Part shown: piece after piece, positions 1-9,797 of the stretch | How positions within the stretch are numbered: the first letter of the stretch is position 1 | How the letters are laid out: every line of letters starts with the position of its first letter | Translations under genes and position numbers: made by a program | Notes under the pieces: model-generated | What the model was told of the DNA's origin: nothing | Seen by the model: only the letters and a program-made list of their open reading frames with translations | Databases searched by the model: none | Assembly: GCF_000518265.1 (NCBI RefSeq) | Contig: NZ_JADG01000017.1 | Span: 62,001-126,000 of the forward strand | DNA: 64,000 nucleotides | DNA from: Actinomadura oligospora ATCC 43269 | GTDB lineage: Bacteria; Actinomycetota; Actinomycetes; Streptosporangiales; Streptosporangiaceae | Direction of reading: 5' to 3'

Positions 1-1250
1 CCGCTCCATTCCTCGCTCCACACGCCACGCCCGACCTTGTGTTCTTGGAGGCACAGCGCCAGGAACTGCTGGGCGACGATGTGGCGTGGTTCGGGCGGGG
101 GTTGCACCGGCTCGACGAAGCCTCGCTTCCAGAGCAGCAGCAGCGCCGCTGCCTCCACCAGGGCCGAGTGATCAAGGGCCAGGAAGAGGCAGTTCCGGGT
201 TGTGCCGGGACGGCGGCCTGTGCGACCGAGCCGTTGGAGGAAGGACGCGACCGTGCCAGGTGCGTTGATCTGGATGACGCGGTCGAGGTCGCCGACGTCG
301 ATGCCCAGTTCGAGGGTGCTGGTCGCGACGATGACGCAGTCGCGTGCTTCCGCGAAAGCGTGTTCGGCACGGCGGCGTTCCTCCAGTGACAAGGAGGCAT
401 GCGACAGGAAGGTGGTCACATCACGGGCTCGAAGCGCCGCTCCGAGCTCCTCCACCAACGCCCGTGAGTCACAGAAGACCAGGCGTTTCTCTCCTCGATG
501 CAGCGCCGCGATCACTTTGGCGGCGTTGCCGACCGATCCCACGTAGTCCAGCTCGACGTCACCTGCGGGCGGGCCGCCCGCGTGGACGCCAGGGGCGATG
601 ACCTCGGCCGGACGACTGCCCCGTCCAGAACCCTGAATCCAGTGCAGGAGTTCGGCGGGGTTTCCGACCGTGGCCGACAGCCCGATCCGCTGTATCGGAC
701 GTCCGGTGACGCGGGTGAGGCGTTCCAAGACCGCCAGCAGGTGCCAGCCGCGGTCGTCCCCTGCGAACGCGTGCACCTCGTCCACCACAACGGCGCGGAG
801 GTCGGCGAAGAACCTCCGGTGGTCGGTCTTGACACTGACCAGCATTGCCTCCAGAGATTCGGGTGTGGTCAGCAGGATGTCTGGTGGGTCCCTGAGGATG
901 CGCTGCCGGGCTGAGGCCGACACGTCTCCGTGCCACAGTGCGACCTTGCGTCCGAGCCATGCGGCGTAGCTCTCCAATCGAGGCAGAAGATTGTTGAGCA
1001 GCGCCTTCAGCGGACACACGTACAGCACGGACAGTCCGGTCCAGTGCTGTTGATCCATCGCCGACAGGATGGGGAAGGCCGCCGCCTCGGTCTTCCCCCC
1101 TGCGGTGGGGGCGAGCAGAATCGCGTCGGATCCGGCCAGCAGCGGACCGATCGCCTCTTCCTGGAGTGGACGAAGTTCCCGCCACCCGAGCGAGTTGACG
1201 ATGTGATGAACCAGGACCGGTGACAGTCGCTCGAAGCTCTGCGCTGTCAC
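1..1250 (-). CDS. brxHI: BrxHI, Lhr-like DEAD/DEAH-box DNA helicase of type 2 BREX (C-terminus outside window)
   Basis: An ATP-dependent superfamily 2 helicase whose C-terminal part lies beyond the left edge; about 416 N-terminal codons are present. The GTG start overlaps the brxD stop as GTGA, implying translational coupling. Visible motifs in order are Walker A APTAGGKTE (residue ~42), motif II DEVH (~155), motif III SAT (~190) and motif VI QRLGRTGR (~337). The stretch QQFLALCLQEHKVGRGVW that follows motif VI resembles the Lhr family. In type 2 BREX the gene order is pglW-pglX-pglY-pglZ-brxD-brxHI, so this is the expected last gene. Its presumed role is DNA translocation or unwinding during phage exclusion. 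The helicase assignment is certain; the BREX role rests on context. Confidence 0.92.
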   Translation of the reverse strand, partial: MTAQSFERLSPVLVHHIVNSLGWRELRPLQEEAIGPLLAGSDAILLAPTAGGKTEAAAFPILSAMDQQHWTGLSVLYVCPLKALLNNLLPRLESYAAWLGRKVALWHGDVSASARQRILRDPPDILLTTPESLEAMLVSVKTDHRRFFADLRAVVVDEVHAFAGDDRGWHLLAVLERLTRVTGRPIQRIGLSATVGNPAELLHWIQGSGRGSRPAEVIAPGVHAGGPPAGDVELDYVGSVGNAAKVIAALHRGEKRLVFCDSRALVEELGAALRARDVTTFLSHASLSLEERRRAEHAFAEARDCVIVATSTLELGIDVGDLDRVIQINAPGTVASFLQRLGRTGRRPGTTRNCLFLALDHSALVEAAALLLLWKRGFVEPVQPPPEPRHIVAQQFLALCLQEHKVGRGVWSEEWS

Positions 1251-2578
1251 GGCAGATCCAGGTCGACGTCCCCTGCGCTCGCGGCGACGACGTTGCGCTC
1301 GAGCTCGTTCAGTTCACCGGACGAGACCGTGAGCGCGTAGTCGCGGCGTGGATCGAAGTCGTCGAACTCATCGATTCGGTCGAGGACGTCAGCCACCAGT
1401 TTGCGGAGGAAGACACGTGGTGCGACGCCGACCCGGCCGCCGAGCCCGCCGGTCACCGCAGTGGCAAGTTCGGCGATATAGGCGTCGTCTGCGCTGGCCA
1501 GGATGGGTTCGGGGTTGCGGGCACCTGCCGCATACAGGTCACGGACGCGGCGGCCGAGCTCTCCGAGGCCTGGCAGGTCGAACCCGGTGAGGCGGAGCTG
1601 AACGGCACGCGGGGAGTCGAAGCGCGGATCGGTGGTGAAGTCGGTGGCGAGCCGCTGGGCAAGCGGTTGCAGCCGTTGGATGCCCTGCTGCCCGTCGAAG
1701 AACGCGGGCGTCCCGGTGATCATCAAGAAGAGGCCGGGGAAGCGGCCACCGTCGATCTCGTCCAGGAGCTGCCGGAGGGCGTTCAGTCCCTTCTCCCGGA
1801 CATCGCCGCGCACCCGTTGCAGGGTCTCGATCTCGTCCAGCACCACCAGGAGTCCCGGGTGGCCGCTGTCGCGCAACAGGGTCAGCAGGCCCTGGAGGAA
1901 CCCGAGGGCGGCGAAGTGGTCGAGGTCGCCCCGGACTCCGGCGGCACGGCGTGCGGACGCGGCGACGGACTTCTGCCCTCCGATCCAGGCGACGAGCGCC
2001 TCGGCGGTGGCGTTGTCCCCGGCCGCCGCCGCACGCCGGTAACCGCGCAGGGCGGCGGCGAACGCCGGAGTCGTGCGGGCGACGTCGGCAAGCCGCTGCT
2101 CCAGCAGGGCGTCCACGGCCCGGAGCAGGCCCTCGGTATCGTCCTCGGCGACCTCCCCGGCATCGAGGATCTCTTCTTCGAGGGTGTAGAACCACAGGTC
2201 GATGACCGGGCGCAGCGCGCTCGCGGTGTGCGTGGCCGTCACGAGCCGCTCGGTCAGCCGGCGGTACACGGTCTCCAGCCGGTGAAGGGGCGTCTCGGTC
2301 TCGGAGATCTGGATCTCGGCCACGGCCAGGCCCGCGCGTTTGGCGCGCTCTCCCAGCCACCGGGCGAAGAAGGTCTTGCCCGAACCGTATTCGCCGCGAA
2401 TGGCGTGGAAGGCTGCGCCTCCCTTGGCCACCGTGGCCAGCTCGTCGTCCAGCGCGCCGGTGAACCGGCCGAGTCCGACAGCGAGCAGGTCCAACCCGGC
2501 CTGCGGCACGGTACCGCGCCGCAAGGCGTCGATGACCTCGCGACGCCGTGCGGCGCTGACCGTCTCGCCACCGCTCAC
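1247..2578 (-). CDS. brxD: BrxD, BREX system ATP-binding protein (DUF2791-like)
   Basis: A 443-aa P-loop ATPase of type 2 BREX. Walker A is GEYGSGKTFFARW (residue ~61), preceded by FHAIRGEYGSGKT as is typical of the BrxD/DUF2791 family. Walker B is LLVVLDEIETL (~244). The GTG start shares GTGA with the pglZ stop, and its own stop overlaps the brxHI start the same way, so pglZ, brxD and brxHI form a tightly coupled operon. A longer upstream reading exists in frame, but it would bury the start inside pglZ, so the GTG was chosen. The probable job is an accessory ATPase working with the BrxHI helicase; the mechanism is not known from this sequence. Confidence 0.93.
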   Translation of the reverse strand: MSGGETVSAARRREVIDALRRGTVPQAGLDLLAVGLGRFTGALDDELATVAKGGAAFHAIRGEYGSGKTFFARWLGERAKRAGLAVAEIQISETETPLHRLETVYRRLTERLVTATHTASALRPVIDLWFYTLEEEILDAGEVAEDDTEGLLRAVDALLEQRLADVARTTPAFAAALRGYRRAAAAGDNATAEALVAWIGGQKSVAASARRAAGVRGDLDHFAALGFLQGLLTLLRDSGHPGLLVVLDEIETLQRVRGDVREKGLNALRQLLDEIDGGRFPGLFLMITGTPAFFDGQQGIQRLQPLAQRLATDFTTDPRFDSPRAVQLRLTGFDLPGLGELGRRVRDLYAAGARNPEPILASADDAYIAELATAVTGGLGGRVGVAPRVFLRKLVADVLDRIDEFDDFDPRRDYALTVSSGELNELERNVVAASAGDVDLDLP

Positions 2579-5409
2579 TGTGAACTCCCCACGCCGAACT
2601 GTTCGCGCAGCGTTGCGACGTTCAGCTGGACGGTTCGGCCGGAGTCGATGAGGTCGAGCACCGGGTACCCCTCGACGTTCAGCAGCCGTTGCAGTGCGGT
2701 GACGAACAACTCCGGGCTGCGTGGCGCACGGCCACCCGCCGCGGCCGCCGCCGCGGCGACGGCGGCGACCGACAGCCGTTCTCCTGCCGTGGCCAACGCA
2801 TCGACCACAGCGGCGACCTGGTTGGCAGGAGGAGGCTTGCGCAGGTAGCGGCGCTGCTCGGAGTAGACCGCCGACGCGGTCACGACAGCTCCAAGGGTCG
2901 CCGGGACGGGCTCGGCAGGTGGAGCGGACGGCGCGGCCTCGCCCACCGAGAACAGCGCCTCGCCCTCCGGCTCCTCCATCCTCTTGCGGGCCCGTGTTGT
3001 CTTGAGCACCTGCGAGCTCGATGGAACCTGCACAGGCACCGGCTTCTCGGAAGCCTCCCTGCCCGTCCACCATGCGGGCTCGGTCTCCTCAGGCGGCAGC
3101 AGTTCCCAACCCTTGGGCCGGTCGGCGGCGTCCGGCAACAGGACGAGGACGGGCACGGCCATCTCCGCAAGCGACGCCCCACCGTGGTAGCCCGCCTTGC
3201 GCGGCGTGTACCGGATCTCCTCACGCCACGGCACCACGACTCGACCACCGTTCTCCAGCACCCGCGGCCCGGCAAGCTCGACCTCACCCTCACCGGGCGT
3301 CCCCGTGCGCCACCGCGCCGCGCCGATCTCCGTCGACGTCACACGCGGCGTACCGGGCGCGGACTCCTCGCGTTCGAGCACGTGTCCGTGGTCGGCGACC
3401 AGCACGACGGGACGCCCGAAGTCGAGTGCCGCGTTGAGCAGGTCCGGAAGGTAGCTGATGTCCTTGAGACGCCAGCCGGCACGGTCGCCTTCCTTTCCGT
3501 GGTCGAGGGCGTCGTCGATGGTGTTGAGAACCACGGCGACCACATGGTCCTCCGCCAGGGCGACGGCAAGGTCGTCGGACAGGCGCTGTCCGGCAGGGCC
3601 GGGAACCTGCGCCTTGTGGAAGACGAGCCCGCTCCGCCGGTGCCGCTTCCAGAACCGCTCGAACCCCGCCACCTCGACGGCCTGCCCGCCCTCGGCCGGT
3701 TCACCCGAAAGCAGCGAGGCCCGGCTGATCCTGGTCACGGAAGGAATCATCGCGACGGCCGCGGAACGGCGACCGGAGCGTGAGGTCACCTCGGCCCACC
3801 TCCCGCCGCGCGCCAGTTCCTCTCCCAGCTGGACGGCGACCGGGCCGCTCATGCCGTCCAGCACGATCACCAGCGGAGCCCCACCAGAAGCGGCGACCGG
3901 CACCACGACCTCCGCGAGCACCGACTCGACCAGCAGTGCACCGCCCGGTGCCTCGACGGCAGCGCCCGGTGCCCAGGAGGCCAGCCGGTCGGCGAACCTC
4001 TGATCCAGTTCAGTTCGGCGGGTGCGTGCCCGCTCGTACAGGCGGCGATAGGCGCGTCCCACCGTGCTGTCCAGGTCGGACGAACCCGACCACAGCACGG
4101 TGAGCGCCCGGTCCAGCCACGCCCCGTCGGCCAGGTAGTCGGCGACGCCATCCGCGACGGAGCGGGCATCAGGCACATCGGATCGGTCCAGCCAGCGGCG
4201 CACCCGCAGCGCCATCCTGGCTACCTCGACGCTGTCCGGTCGCAGGCCGCTGAGGCGGTGCTCGACCACCCTCGCCAAGGTCTCCTGGGCCGACTCCACG
4301 CGACCGCTCAGCACGGCGGCGAAGTCCTGAATCCTGCTGCGCAGTCCGGACGGCAGGAAGGCGTTGTCGACGGGCGTGGCACCGCCGGGTGCGAGTCCCG
4401 CACTCGCGGCGAGCCGGTCGGCCCGTCCCAGGACGGCCTCCACCCGGTCGCGGGCTTCGCCGGTGCGATCGGGGCTGGACTCGGCCTCGGCGATCCAGCG
4501 GGCGAGGATGCCCTGGACAGCGACCGTGAACATCCTCAGTTCCTCGATGCCCGCGGTGACGTCGGCGAACAGCCGTCCGATCGCCAGCGTGGCAGCGGGC
4601 GGCGACGCCGGATCGTCCAGGGGCCCTGCGATGATGCCGAGTGCCATGGCATCCTCGCCCCGGCCGGCGCCCGCGAGGCCGAGCAGCACCGCGACGGCGG
4701 GTCCGGAGGTGCGTTGAAGCCATGCGGCGATGCCGTGACGCTCGTCCGGGCCGAGTGCCGCGAAGCGGTCGGTGGCCCCTGGCTGACGCGACCAGGCCAG
4801 CAGTGTGTCGATGTCGAGCTCACCCGAAGAGCCGGAGCGGCCGGTGGTGATCTCAAGGCGGGTCTCGACGAGGGCGTGCAGTGCCGCGTCATGGGTGAGC
4901 AGCGCGCCGCCGCTTCGCCGCCAGGCCGCAGCGGCGGGGTGGGTGCGCCAGCCGCCCGACGGTTCGGCGTCCAGCAGGGCGTCCACCAGCCATTCCTCGG
5001 CCCGGATGCGTGGGTCCAGCCGGGCCGCGCCGAACCGCTGCTTGACGATCTCGGCCCGGTCCACGTTGAGCGGGCGGCGTGCCAGCGCGTGCCCGCGCAG
5101 GTCCGCGCCCAGTTCCCGGGCGTCCACCCCGGTAGTGATCACGAGGAGGGGGGCAGAGTCCGCCGGTGTGCCGCAGTGCCGTTCCCAGGCGTCGATGATG
5201 CCCAGCACGGACGGCTGGTCGCTGACCCGGACGCGCTGCTGCCGGTCCCCGATGGTGATCGTGAACTCCGAGGCGGTGCCGGGCTGGTAGCGGCCGTGGA
5301 CAAGGACCAGGCGCGGTCCTGCCGGACCGGCCTCGTTTCCGCGCGCGGGCAGTTCGAGGCTCAGCAGCGCCTCCAGGACGCGCCTGTCCACCAGTGGCGG
5401 AGTGCTCAC
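2575..5409 (-). CDS. pglZ: PglZ, alkaline-phosphatase-superfamily protein of type 2 BREX
   Basis: A 944-aa protein with the PglZ domain in its middle to C-terminal half. The segment VIVLDGMSGPVA (residue ~515) corresponds to the conserved metal-site aspartate region, and VLVADHGHVLER (~673) to the second metal-binding cluster of the alkaline phosphatase fold. PglZ is a core protein of all BREX systems. In Streptomyces coelicolor it is essential to phage growth limitation and has been reported to counter toxicity of PglX. The GTG start overlaps the pglY stop as GTGA; an upstream start at 5439 would overlap pglY by more and is less likely. The second gene of the pglY-pglZ-brxD-brxHI run. Confidence 0.94.
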   Translation of the reverse strand: MSTPPLVDRRVLEALLSLELPARGNEAGPAGPRLVLVHGRYQPGTASEFTITIGDRQQRVRVSDQPSVLGIIDAWERHCGTPADSAPLLVITTGVDARELGADLRGHALARRPLNVDRAEIVKQRFGAARLDPRIRAEEWLVDALLDAEPSGGWRTHPAAAAWRRSGGALLTHDAALHALVETRLEITTGRSGSSGELDIDTLLAWSRQPGATDRFAALGPDERHGIAAWLQRTSGPAVAVLLGLAGAGRGEDAMALGIIAGPLDDPASPPAATLAIGRLFADVTAGIEELRMFTVAVQGILARWIAEAESSPDRTGEARDRVEAVLGRADRLAASAGLAPGGATPVDNAFLPSGLRSRIQDFAAVLSGRVESAQETLARVVEHRLSGLRPDSVEVARMALRVRRWLDRSDVPDARSVADGVADYLADGAWLDRALTVLWSGSSDLDSTVGRAYRRLYERARTRRTELDQRFADRLASWAPGAAVEAPGGALLVESVLAEVVVPVAASGGAPLVIVLDGMSGPVAVQLGEELARGGRWAEVTSRSGRRSAAVAMIPSVTRISRASLLSGEPAEGGQAVEVAGFERFWKRHRRSGLVFHKAQVPGPAGQRLSDDLAVALAEDHVVAVVLNTIDDALDHGKEGDRAGWRLKDISYLPDLLNAALDFGRPVVLVADHGHVLEREESAPGTPRVTSTEIGAARWRTGTPGEGEVELAGPRVLENGGRVVVPWREEIRYTPRKAGYHGGASLAEMAVPVLVLLPDAADRPKGWELLPPEETEPAWWTGREASEKPVPVQVPSSSQVLKTTRARKRMEEPEGEALFSVGEAAPSAPPAEPVPATLGAVVTASAVYSEQRRYLRKPPPANQVAAVVDALATAGERLSVAAVAAAAAAAGGRAPRSPELFVTALQRLLNVEGYPVLDLIDSGRTVQLNVATLREQFGVGSSQ

Positions 5410-8400
5410 CGGCCCGTCCCCTCGTCCACGACGCGCCACTCGATCTCGATCGATGCTCCCGGGTTGGCCTCGGCGAACTCCCTGATCTCCGCCTGGAGGG
5501 CGACGACCGCCTCGGGCAGAGCGGAGTCGACGCGGGCGGCGGGGACGCGGCGGCTCCCCCTGGCCCGGGGAACGGGGGGACGCGGAACGACCGGTGCGAC
5601 GGGATCGCTGGGGACCTTCGGCTCTCCACCGCCTGCCAGATCGACGTCACCAGGGCCGCTGGGCCGGTCCGGGTTCGGCGCCGGAGCAGGCGGAGTGTCG
5701 ATCTGAGCCGCCTCGGTGACCAGCGCCGACGCGGTGTCACTGGCAGCGATCAGCACGGGCGCGAGGCGCGTGGTGAACTCGTCGTGGATCGCGGCCTCGG
5801 CAAGGTCGGCCAGCAGGGTGCGGGCGCGGGAGCCGATGCCGTCGGAACGGCGCGCCAAGGTGGGGACGGCCCCGAGAAGCTGCCACTGAGCGCTGGTCAG
5901 TGCTTCGAGCTGGTTTGGGGCGGAGGTGACCGCCGCACCGAGCACCTCGTCGGAAACCTCGTAGGTCGCCGCAGCGAGTTCCTTCAGCAACGGCGTGTCC
6001 CCGTCGCTGCTGCGGGGTGTCAGCCGGGCGAGGAGGTCGGCGGCGTAGCGTGCGGAACGCCGTCGGTCGCCGTTCTCGTCGGTGAGGCCCAGCAGGTCCG
6101 CGCGGTCCTTAAGCGCCCGCTCCACACCGGTGACGGCGTTCTCCAGATCCGCCGACCGCTGCCGCACCTTGCGAGCGAGCTCGGTGACGTTCCGGGTGGT
6201 CAGCGTGTCGGCGACGGTGACGCCAAAGATCCGCTGCGCGCGGCGGCGCGCCTGCTCGAACTCGGTGGCGGACGGTTTGGGCTGGTCCCGCAGCGCCCAG
6301 CCGGGTCCGATCTTGCCGAGTTCCGGCGTCGGTTCCGGGCTGCCGTTGAGCACCCAGACGCGGTCGGACAGCAGCGCGTATCCCGTGATGATGAGGTCGG
6401 CCACGGGCCGGTCGAGCCCGGTCCAGCCGTACTCCTCGATCCAGCGGCGGATCTCCTCTACCGGATAGTCGCCGGTCTTGCGGTGAAGGGACGCCTTCTG
6501 CTCGATCCGTCGCTGCCATTCGGGTGAGAGAACGAGCGGACCGTCGTGGACCTCGCCGAGTTCCAGCGGGTGCACGATGCGCTTGAGGGTCGTGAGGTGC
6601 TTGCGGTCGTCGACCACGGCCCGTCCTGTGCCATCAGCCTGGGCTTCGGCCAACCATCGCGCGGCGAGCCGCAGTTCGGCGAGCGTGACCGGCTTGCCGC
6701 TCTTCAGCAGGTCGAGGTCGGGATGCTTGGGGTAGATGTCGTCGAACAGCCGACGCGCGAGGTCGGTCATGTTGTAGTCGAACCCGGCGGCGGCGTGGAG
6801 CTGCCGGGGCTCGAAGCCAGGGCGCAGCGACAGGATGTGCTTGTTGTCGGGAACCTCGCCCGCCCGGTTGGTCTCGTCGCCCTGGGCGATGCCGTAGAGC
6901 TGCTGCAACACGGTGGTGAGCTGCGAGGTGAGGTTCTCGGCCTGCGCCTTGAGCTGGTCGCGCAGCCGGGCCCGCTGGTCGGACGCCAGGTGCCCGGCGT
7001 AGTCGTCCAGCCGGTCCCGCTCCAGCAGGTACTGGATCTTCAGCAGGCGGCCGAGCTGCTTGGACTTGGTCACCGACAGGTGGTCGGGCAGCCAGACCAG
7101 GGTGTCGGCGGCCAGGCCGTCGCGGCGCAGTTCGTCCACCCGCCCCATGTCGTCGGACGGGTAGTAGTCGGCGACGTCGAAGGGGTAGTCGAAGACGAAC
7201 CGGATGTTGCCCGCCACGGACGGCTCGAACGCGAAGGAGTGCATCTCGGAGTCGTCGCGGACGTTGCCGAAGACGAACTCGGCGGTCCGCCGGGTGCCCT
7301 TCCAGATCACCTCGCGCTCGTCATGCTGGCCGCCGGACTCCTGGACTCCCAGCTCCTTCCAGAGCCGCAGCTTGACCCAGCGTCTCCGTGCGCCGACGTT
7401 GTCGACCTCGCCGACCCGGTCGAGCAGCGGTTCGACGTCCAGGTCCGACAGGTGCAGGGTGAAGACCGGGTCGTTGTCCCCGTCGGCGCGGATCTCCCCG
7501 AAGCCGGCGCCGATCATCTCCTGAAGCCGGGCGATCACGACGCTTGAGGGCGAGCTGACCCGCGACCGGATCGTGCCGTGGTTCAGAGCTGCCAGCCGCG
7601 CGCCGGTGAGCCGCTGCAACGCGGGCACGTCCGGCGCGAGCGCCGCCAGGATCAGGGTCTTGACGAGGCGGTCGTCGGTGCGGAGCCGCTCGTCCTCCGC
7701 CCCGTACTTCTCCAGCAAGTAGTTCCGAACGCGGGTGTGGAAGCGCTTGGCGTGCTCGACCTCGGTACGCAGCAGGTCGGAGAAGGGTTCACCGACGCCG
7801 TCCATGAGGACGTCCCACAGGTCACCGAGCGGGATGAGCTGGCCGACCTTCATGTCGTCGCGCCGCCGCGACAGCAGCTCCAGGATCAGTTTGAGGCCGG
7901 AACGCTCACGCTGAAGCGCGCCCGACAGGGCGACCAAGGTGTTCAGCAGCGCCGGAGACAGGGGGTAGACGTCCCGGAACTCCTGCCAGGTGGCGTGGGT
8001 CGCGCCGCCGGAGTCGAGCAGAATGTCCTTGACCAGGGAATTGCTGGACTCGATCCCGGCGAACGCCTCGTCGAGCTTCCCCTTCATGTCGGGACGGGGC
8101 CTGAGTATCCGCTCCTTGACGATCGCCGGAAGGTTGCGGTCCTCCAGGCTGATCACCTTGAGCCGCCCGGCCAGATAGTTGACCTTGTTCTCCAGCTCCT
8201 TGACGTCAGAGCCCATGACGTCCTCGCCGACGAGCTGCGTCAGGTCCCGCTGCTGGGAGATGAACGACACGATCGGAACCGGACGGCGGCCGGTCCCGGA
8301 CTCGACCAGCTTGACGAGCTTGTCGAGCTCACTCTTCACCTTGGCCTGGTCGGACATGTACGCCTGGAGCCACAGGATCAGCTCGTCCAGGAACAGGATG

Positions 8401-9215
8401 ATGCCGTCGTAGCCGTGGCGCTGCGCGTGGGCGCTCATGGCGGCCAGGCCGTCTTCGAGCGGCAGGAAGGAGTCGGCATCGCCCTGAGTGCCGGTGACGT
8501 AGTGGCCGAACGGGCCATCGAGCAGCGCGGTCTCCAACGCACTGCGCGACTCGTCGCCGTAGGGCGCCGTGAACGCCTGATCGAGCAGCTCCGTGGTCCA
8601 GCCGCCGTCCGACTTGCGGTCGAGGTTCGGCAGATCGCCCTCGTCCTCGCCGTCCAAGGCGATGCCGAGCAGGCCGGCGAACTGCTCGTCGCCAAGCCGC
8701 TCGCGCATGTTGCGGGCGTCCGCGAGCATCGCGTCGCTGCGGTAGACCGGCGGAGCGGACAGCCCGAGCCGCCGGGCCTCCCGCGCGTATCCACCGAGGA
8801 TGGCCGAGCCCAGGTCGGTCGCACCGATCAGGTGGAAGGGAATCATGAGGAACCGACGGTCCCTCATCCACTCCTTCTCGTGGTCGTCGATGAGCGTCCG
8901 CAGCCGCTCCTTGCGCTTGGCCGCAGGGTCGCCCGACAGGACGGCGTGCAGAACGGTGAGGAAGTGGCTCTTGCCGGAACCGAAGGAGCCACGCAGGTAG
9001 GCGGCCTCGGACTCGTTCCTGGTGACAGCGCCCTTCACCATGCCAAGCGCGGTGGCGAAGGCCCGTTCGAGCTGGTCGGTGACGACGTACTCGTCCACCC
9101 GGCGCGCGACATCGTCGAACCCACCGGACAGCTCGACCTTGAAATCACCGGCGTGCACCATCTCGGGGATGACCAGCACGTCCCGCAGGTACACCACGTC
9201 CGCCGCCCCGCTCAT
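5406..9215 (-). CDS. pglY: PglY, large P-loop ATPase of type 2 BREX (BrxC-like)
   Basis: A 1269-aa ATPase with Walker A GSFGSGKSHF (residue ~77) and Walker B ILFLDELILWL (~275). The sequence YLRGSFGSGKSHFLTVLH is typical of the BrxC/PglY family. The C-terminal 90 residues are Pro-rich (IDTPPAPAPNPDRPSGPGD) and then end in a short charged tail. It is the first gene of the coupled pglY-pglZ-brxD-brxHI operon. It starts with ATG; the ribosome binding site is poor (only GGTGAT upstream), so initiation may be weak. In S. coelicolor pglY and pglZ likewise form a pair separated by several kilobases from pglW and pglX, as here. ATP binding is thought to be needed for defence. Confidence 0.94.
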   Translation of the reverse strand: MSGAADVVYLRDVLVIPEMVHAGDFKVELSGGFDDVARRVDEYVVTDQLERAFATALGMVKGAVTRNESEAAYLRGSFGSGKSHFLTVLHAVLSGDPAAKRKERLRTLIDDHEKEWMRDRRFLMIPFHLIGATDLGSAILGGYAREARRLGLSAPPVYRSDAMLADARNMRERLGDEQFAGLLGIALDGEDEGDLPNLDRKSDGGWTTELLDQAFTAPYGDESRSALETALLDGPFGHYVTGTQGDADSFLPLEDGLAAMSAHAQRHGYDGIILFLDELILWLQAYMSDQAKVKSELDKLVKLVESGTGRRPVPIVSFISQQRDLTQLVGEDVMGSDVKELENKVNYLAGRLKVISLEDRNLPAIVKERILRPRPDMKGKLDEAFAGIESSNSLVKDILLDSGGATHATWQEFRDVYPLSPALLNTLVALSGALQRERSGLKLILELLSRRRDDMKVGQLIPLGDLWDVLMDGVGEPFSDLLRTEVEHAKRFHTRVRNYLLEKYGAEDERLRTDDRLVKTLILAALAPDVPALQRLTGARLAALNHGTIRSRVSSPSSVVIARLQEMIGAGFGEIRADGDNDPVFTLHLSDLDVEPLLDRVGEVDNVGARRRWVKLRLWKELGVQESGGQHDEREVIWKGTRRTAEFVFGNVRDDSEMHSFAFEPSVAGNIRFVFDYPFDVADYYPSDDMGRVDELRRDGLAADTLVWLPDHLSVTKSKQLGRLLKIQYLLERDRLDDYAGHLASDQRARLRDQLKAQAENLTSQLTTVLQQLYGIAQGDETNRAGEVPDNKHILSLRPGFEPRQLHAAAGFDYNMTDLARRLFDDIYPKHPDLDLLKSGKPVTLAELRLAARWLAEAQADGTGRAVVDDRKHLTTLKRIVHPLELGEVHDGPLVLSPEWQRRIEQKASLHRKTGDYPVEEIRRWIEEYGWTGLDRPVADLIITGYALLSDRVWVLNGSPEPTPELGKIGPGWALRDQPKPSATEFEQARRRAQRIFGVTVADTLTTRNVTELARKVRQRSADLENAVTGVERALKDRADLLGLTDENGDRRRSARYAADLLARLTPRSSDGDTPLLKELAAATYEVSDEVLGAAVTSAPNQLEALTSAQWQLLGAVPTLARRSDGIGSRARTLLADLAEAAIHDEFTTRLAPVLIAASDTASALVTEAAQIDTPPAPAPNPDRPSGPGDVDLAGGGEPKVPSDPVAPVVPRPPVPRARGSRRVPAARVDSALPEAVVALQAEIREFAEANPGASIEIEWRVVDEGTGR

Positions 9216-9425
9216 GCCGACATCACCGCGCAGTCCGCCACCGTTGTCCCCATTCTTCGGCGTTTTCTGGGCACCAAAGATAGTGCTCGAGGTGGCAGCT
9301 TGACCTGATGTTTACAGGAGGGTGATCAACCTGGATCGATCGTGCTCACGAGGGCTCAGCCACCCGGCCTCACCGTCATCACCCGCCTGGGCTCCCCTGC
9401 CCCTGGTGAGGGTCATCGTCACCTC
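9216..9425. other. Gene-free leader upstream of pglY
   Basis: About 210 bases between the pglY start and the broken HTH gene. It should hold the pglY operon promoter. The minus strand has AT-richer patches near 9275-9290 and 9305-9320 that could contribute promoter elements, but no confident -35/-10 pair was found. No open frame with coding character was seen. Confidence 0.4.
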
Positions 9426-9667
9426 CTAGCCCATGGCGTGGAGGTATTCGGCCAGCAGGTCGATCTGGATATTGCCGTCGCCGTCGAGGACCTGGTTCAC
9501 AACCGACCGACGGATGCCCAGCCGCTCGGCAAGCTCGGCTGCGTCATGCCGGAGGACTTGAGTCCCTGGTGCAGAAGGTTGAGCACGCCGCGCCGCAGCC
9601 GCGCAGCCGCCAGTCCCCGCATCCCGTCCGGTGTCCGAGCGAGAAGCTCGTACAGGATCTCCGCCAT
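9426..9667 (-). pseudogene. Small XRE-type helix-turn-helix gene broken by a one-base frameshift
   Basis: An ATG at 9667 follows a good GGAGGAAC ribosome binding site and opens MAEILYELLARTPDGMRG. After the residues MTQ (codon ~43) the frame is lost and stops early. The neighbouring frame continues as AELAERLGIRRSVVNQVLDG followed by an NIQIDLLAEYLHAMG end and a TAG stop. Joined, the two halves make an ~80-aa HTH protein in which MTQ-AELAERLGI is the normal start of a Cro/cI recognition domain. One missing base at about 9537-9540 explains it. Either the gene is decayed or the base was lost in sequencing. It lies in the regulatory block between pglY and pglX, which is rich in similar HTH genes. 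Confidence 0.75.
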
Positions 9668-9716
9668 TTCTGTTCCTCCTCCGGATCACCAGGCCCTGCG
9701 AACCCGAGCCTTCGGT

Positions 9717-9783
9717 GCCCTACCTTCAAGCGCTCACCTGGTAGGGCAGGGCCGCGGCGGACGGGGGTCCCGCGCGGCCCTGC
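9717..9783 (-). terminator. Double stem-loop downstream of the GHKL ATPase gene
   Basis: Two nested inverted repeats follow the stop of the ATPase gene. The nearer one pairs GCAGGGCCGCG (9746-9756) with CGCGGCCCTGC (9773-9783). The further one pairs GCCCTACC (9717-9724) with GGTAGGGC (9740-9747), sharing two bases with the first, so the two structures are mutually exclusive at that point. No T-run follows. A rho-independent-like terminator is the simplest reading. Confidence 0.6.
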
Positions 9784-9797
9784 CGGTCTGCGAAGGC

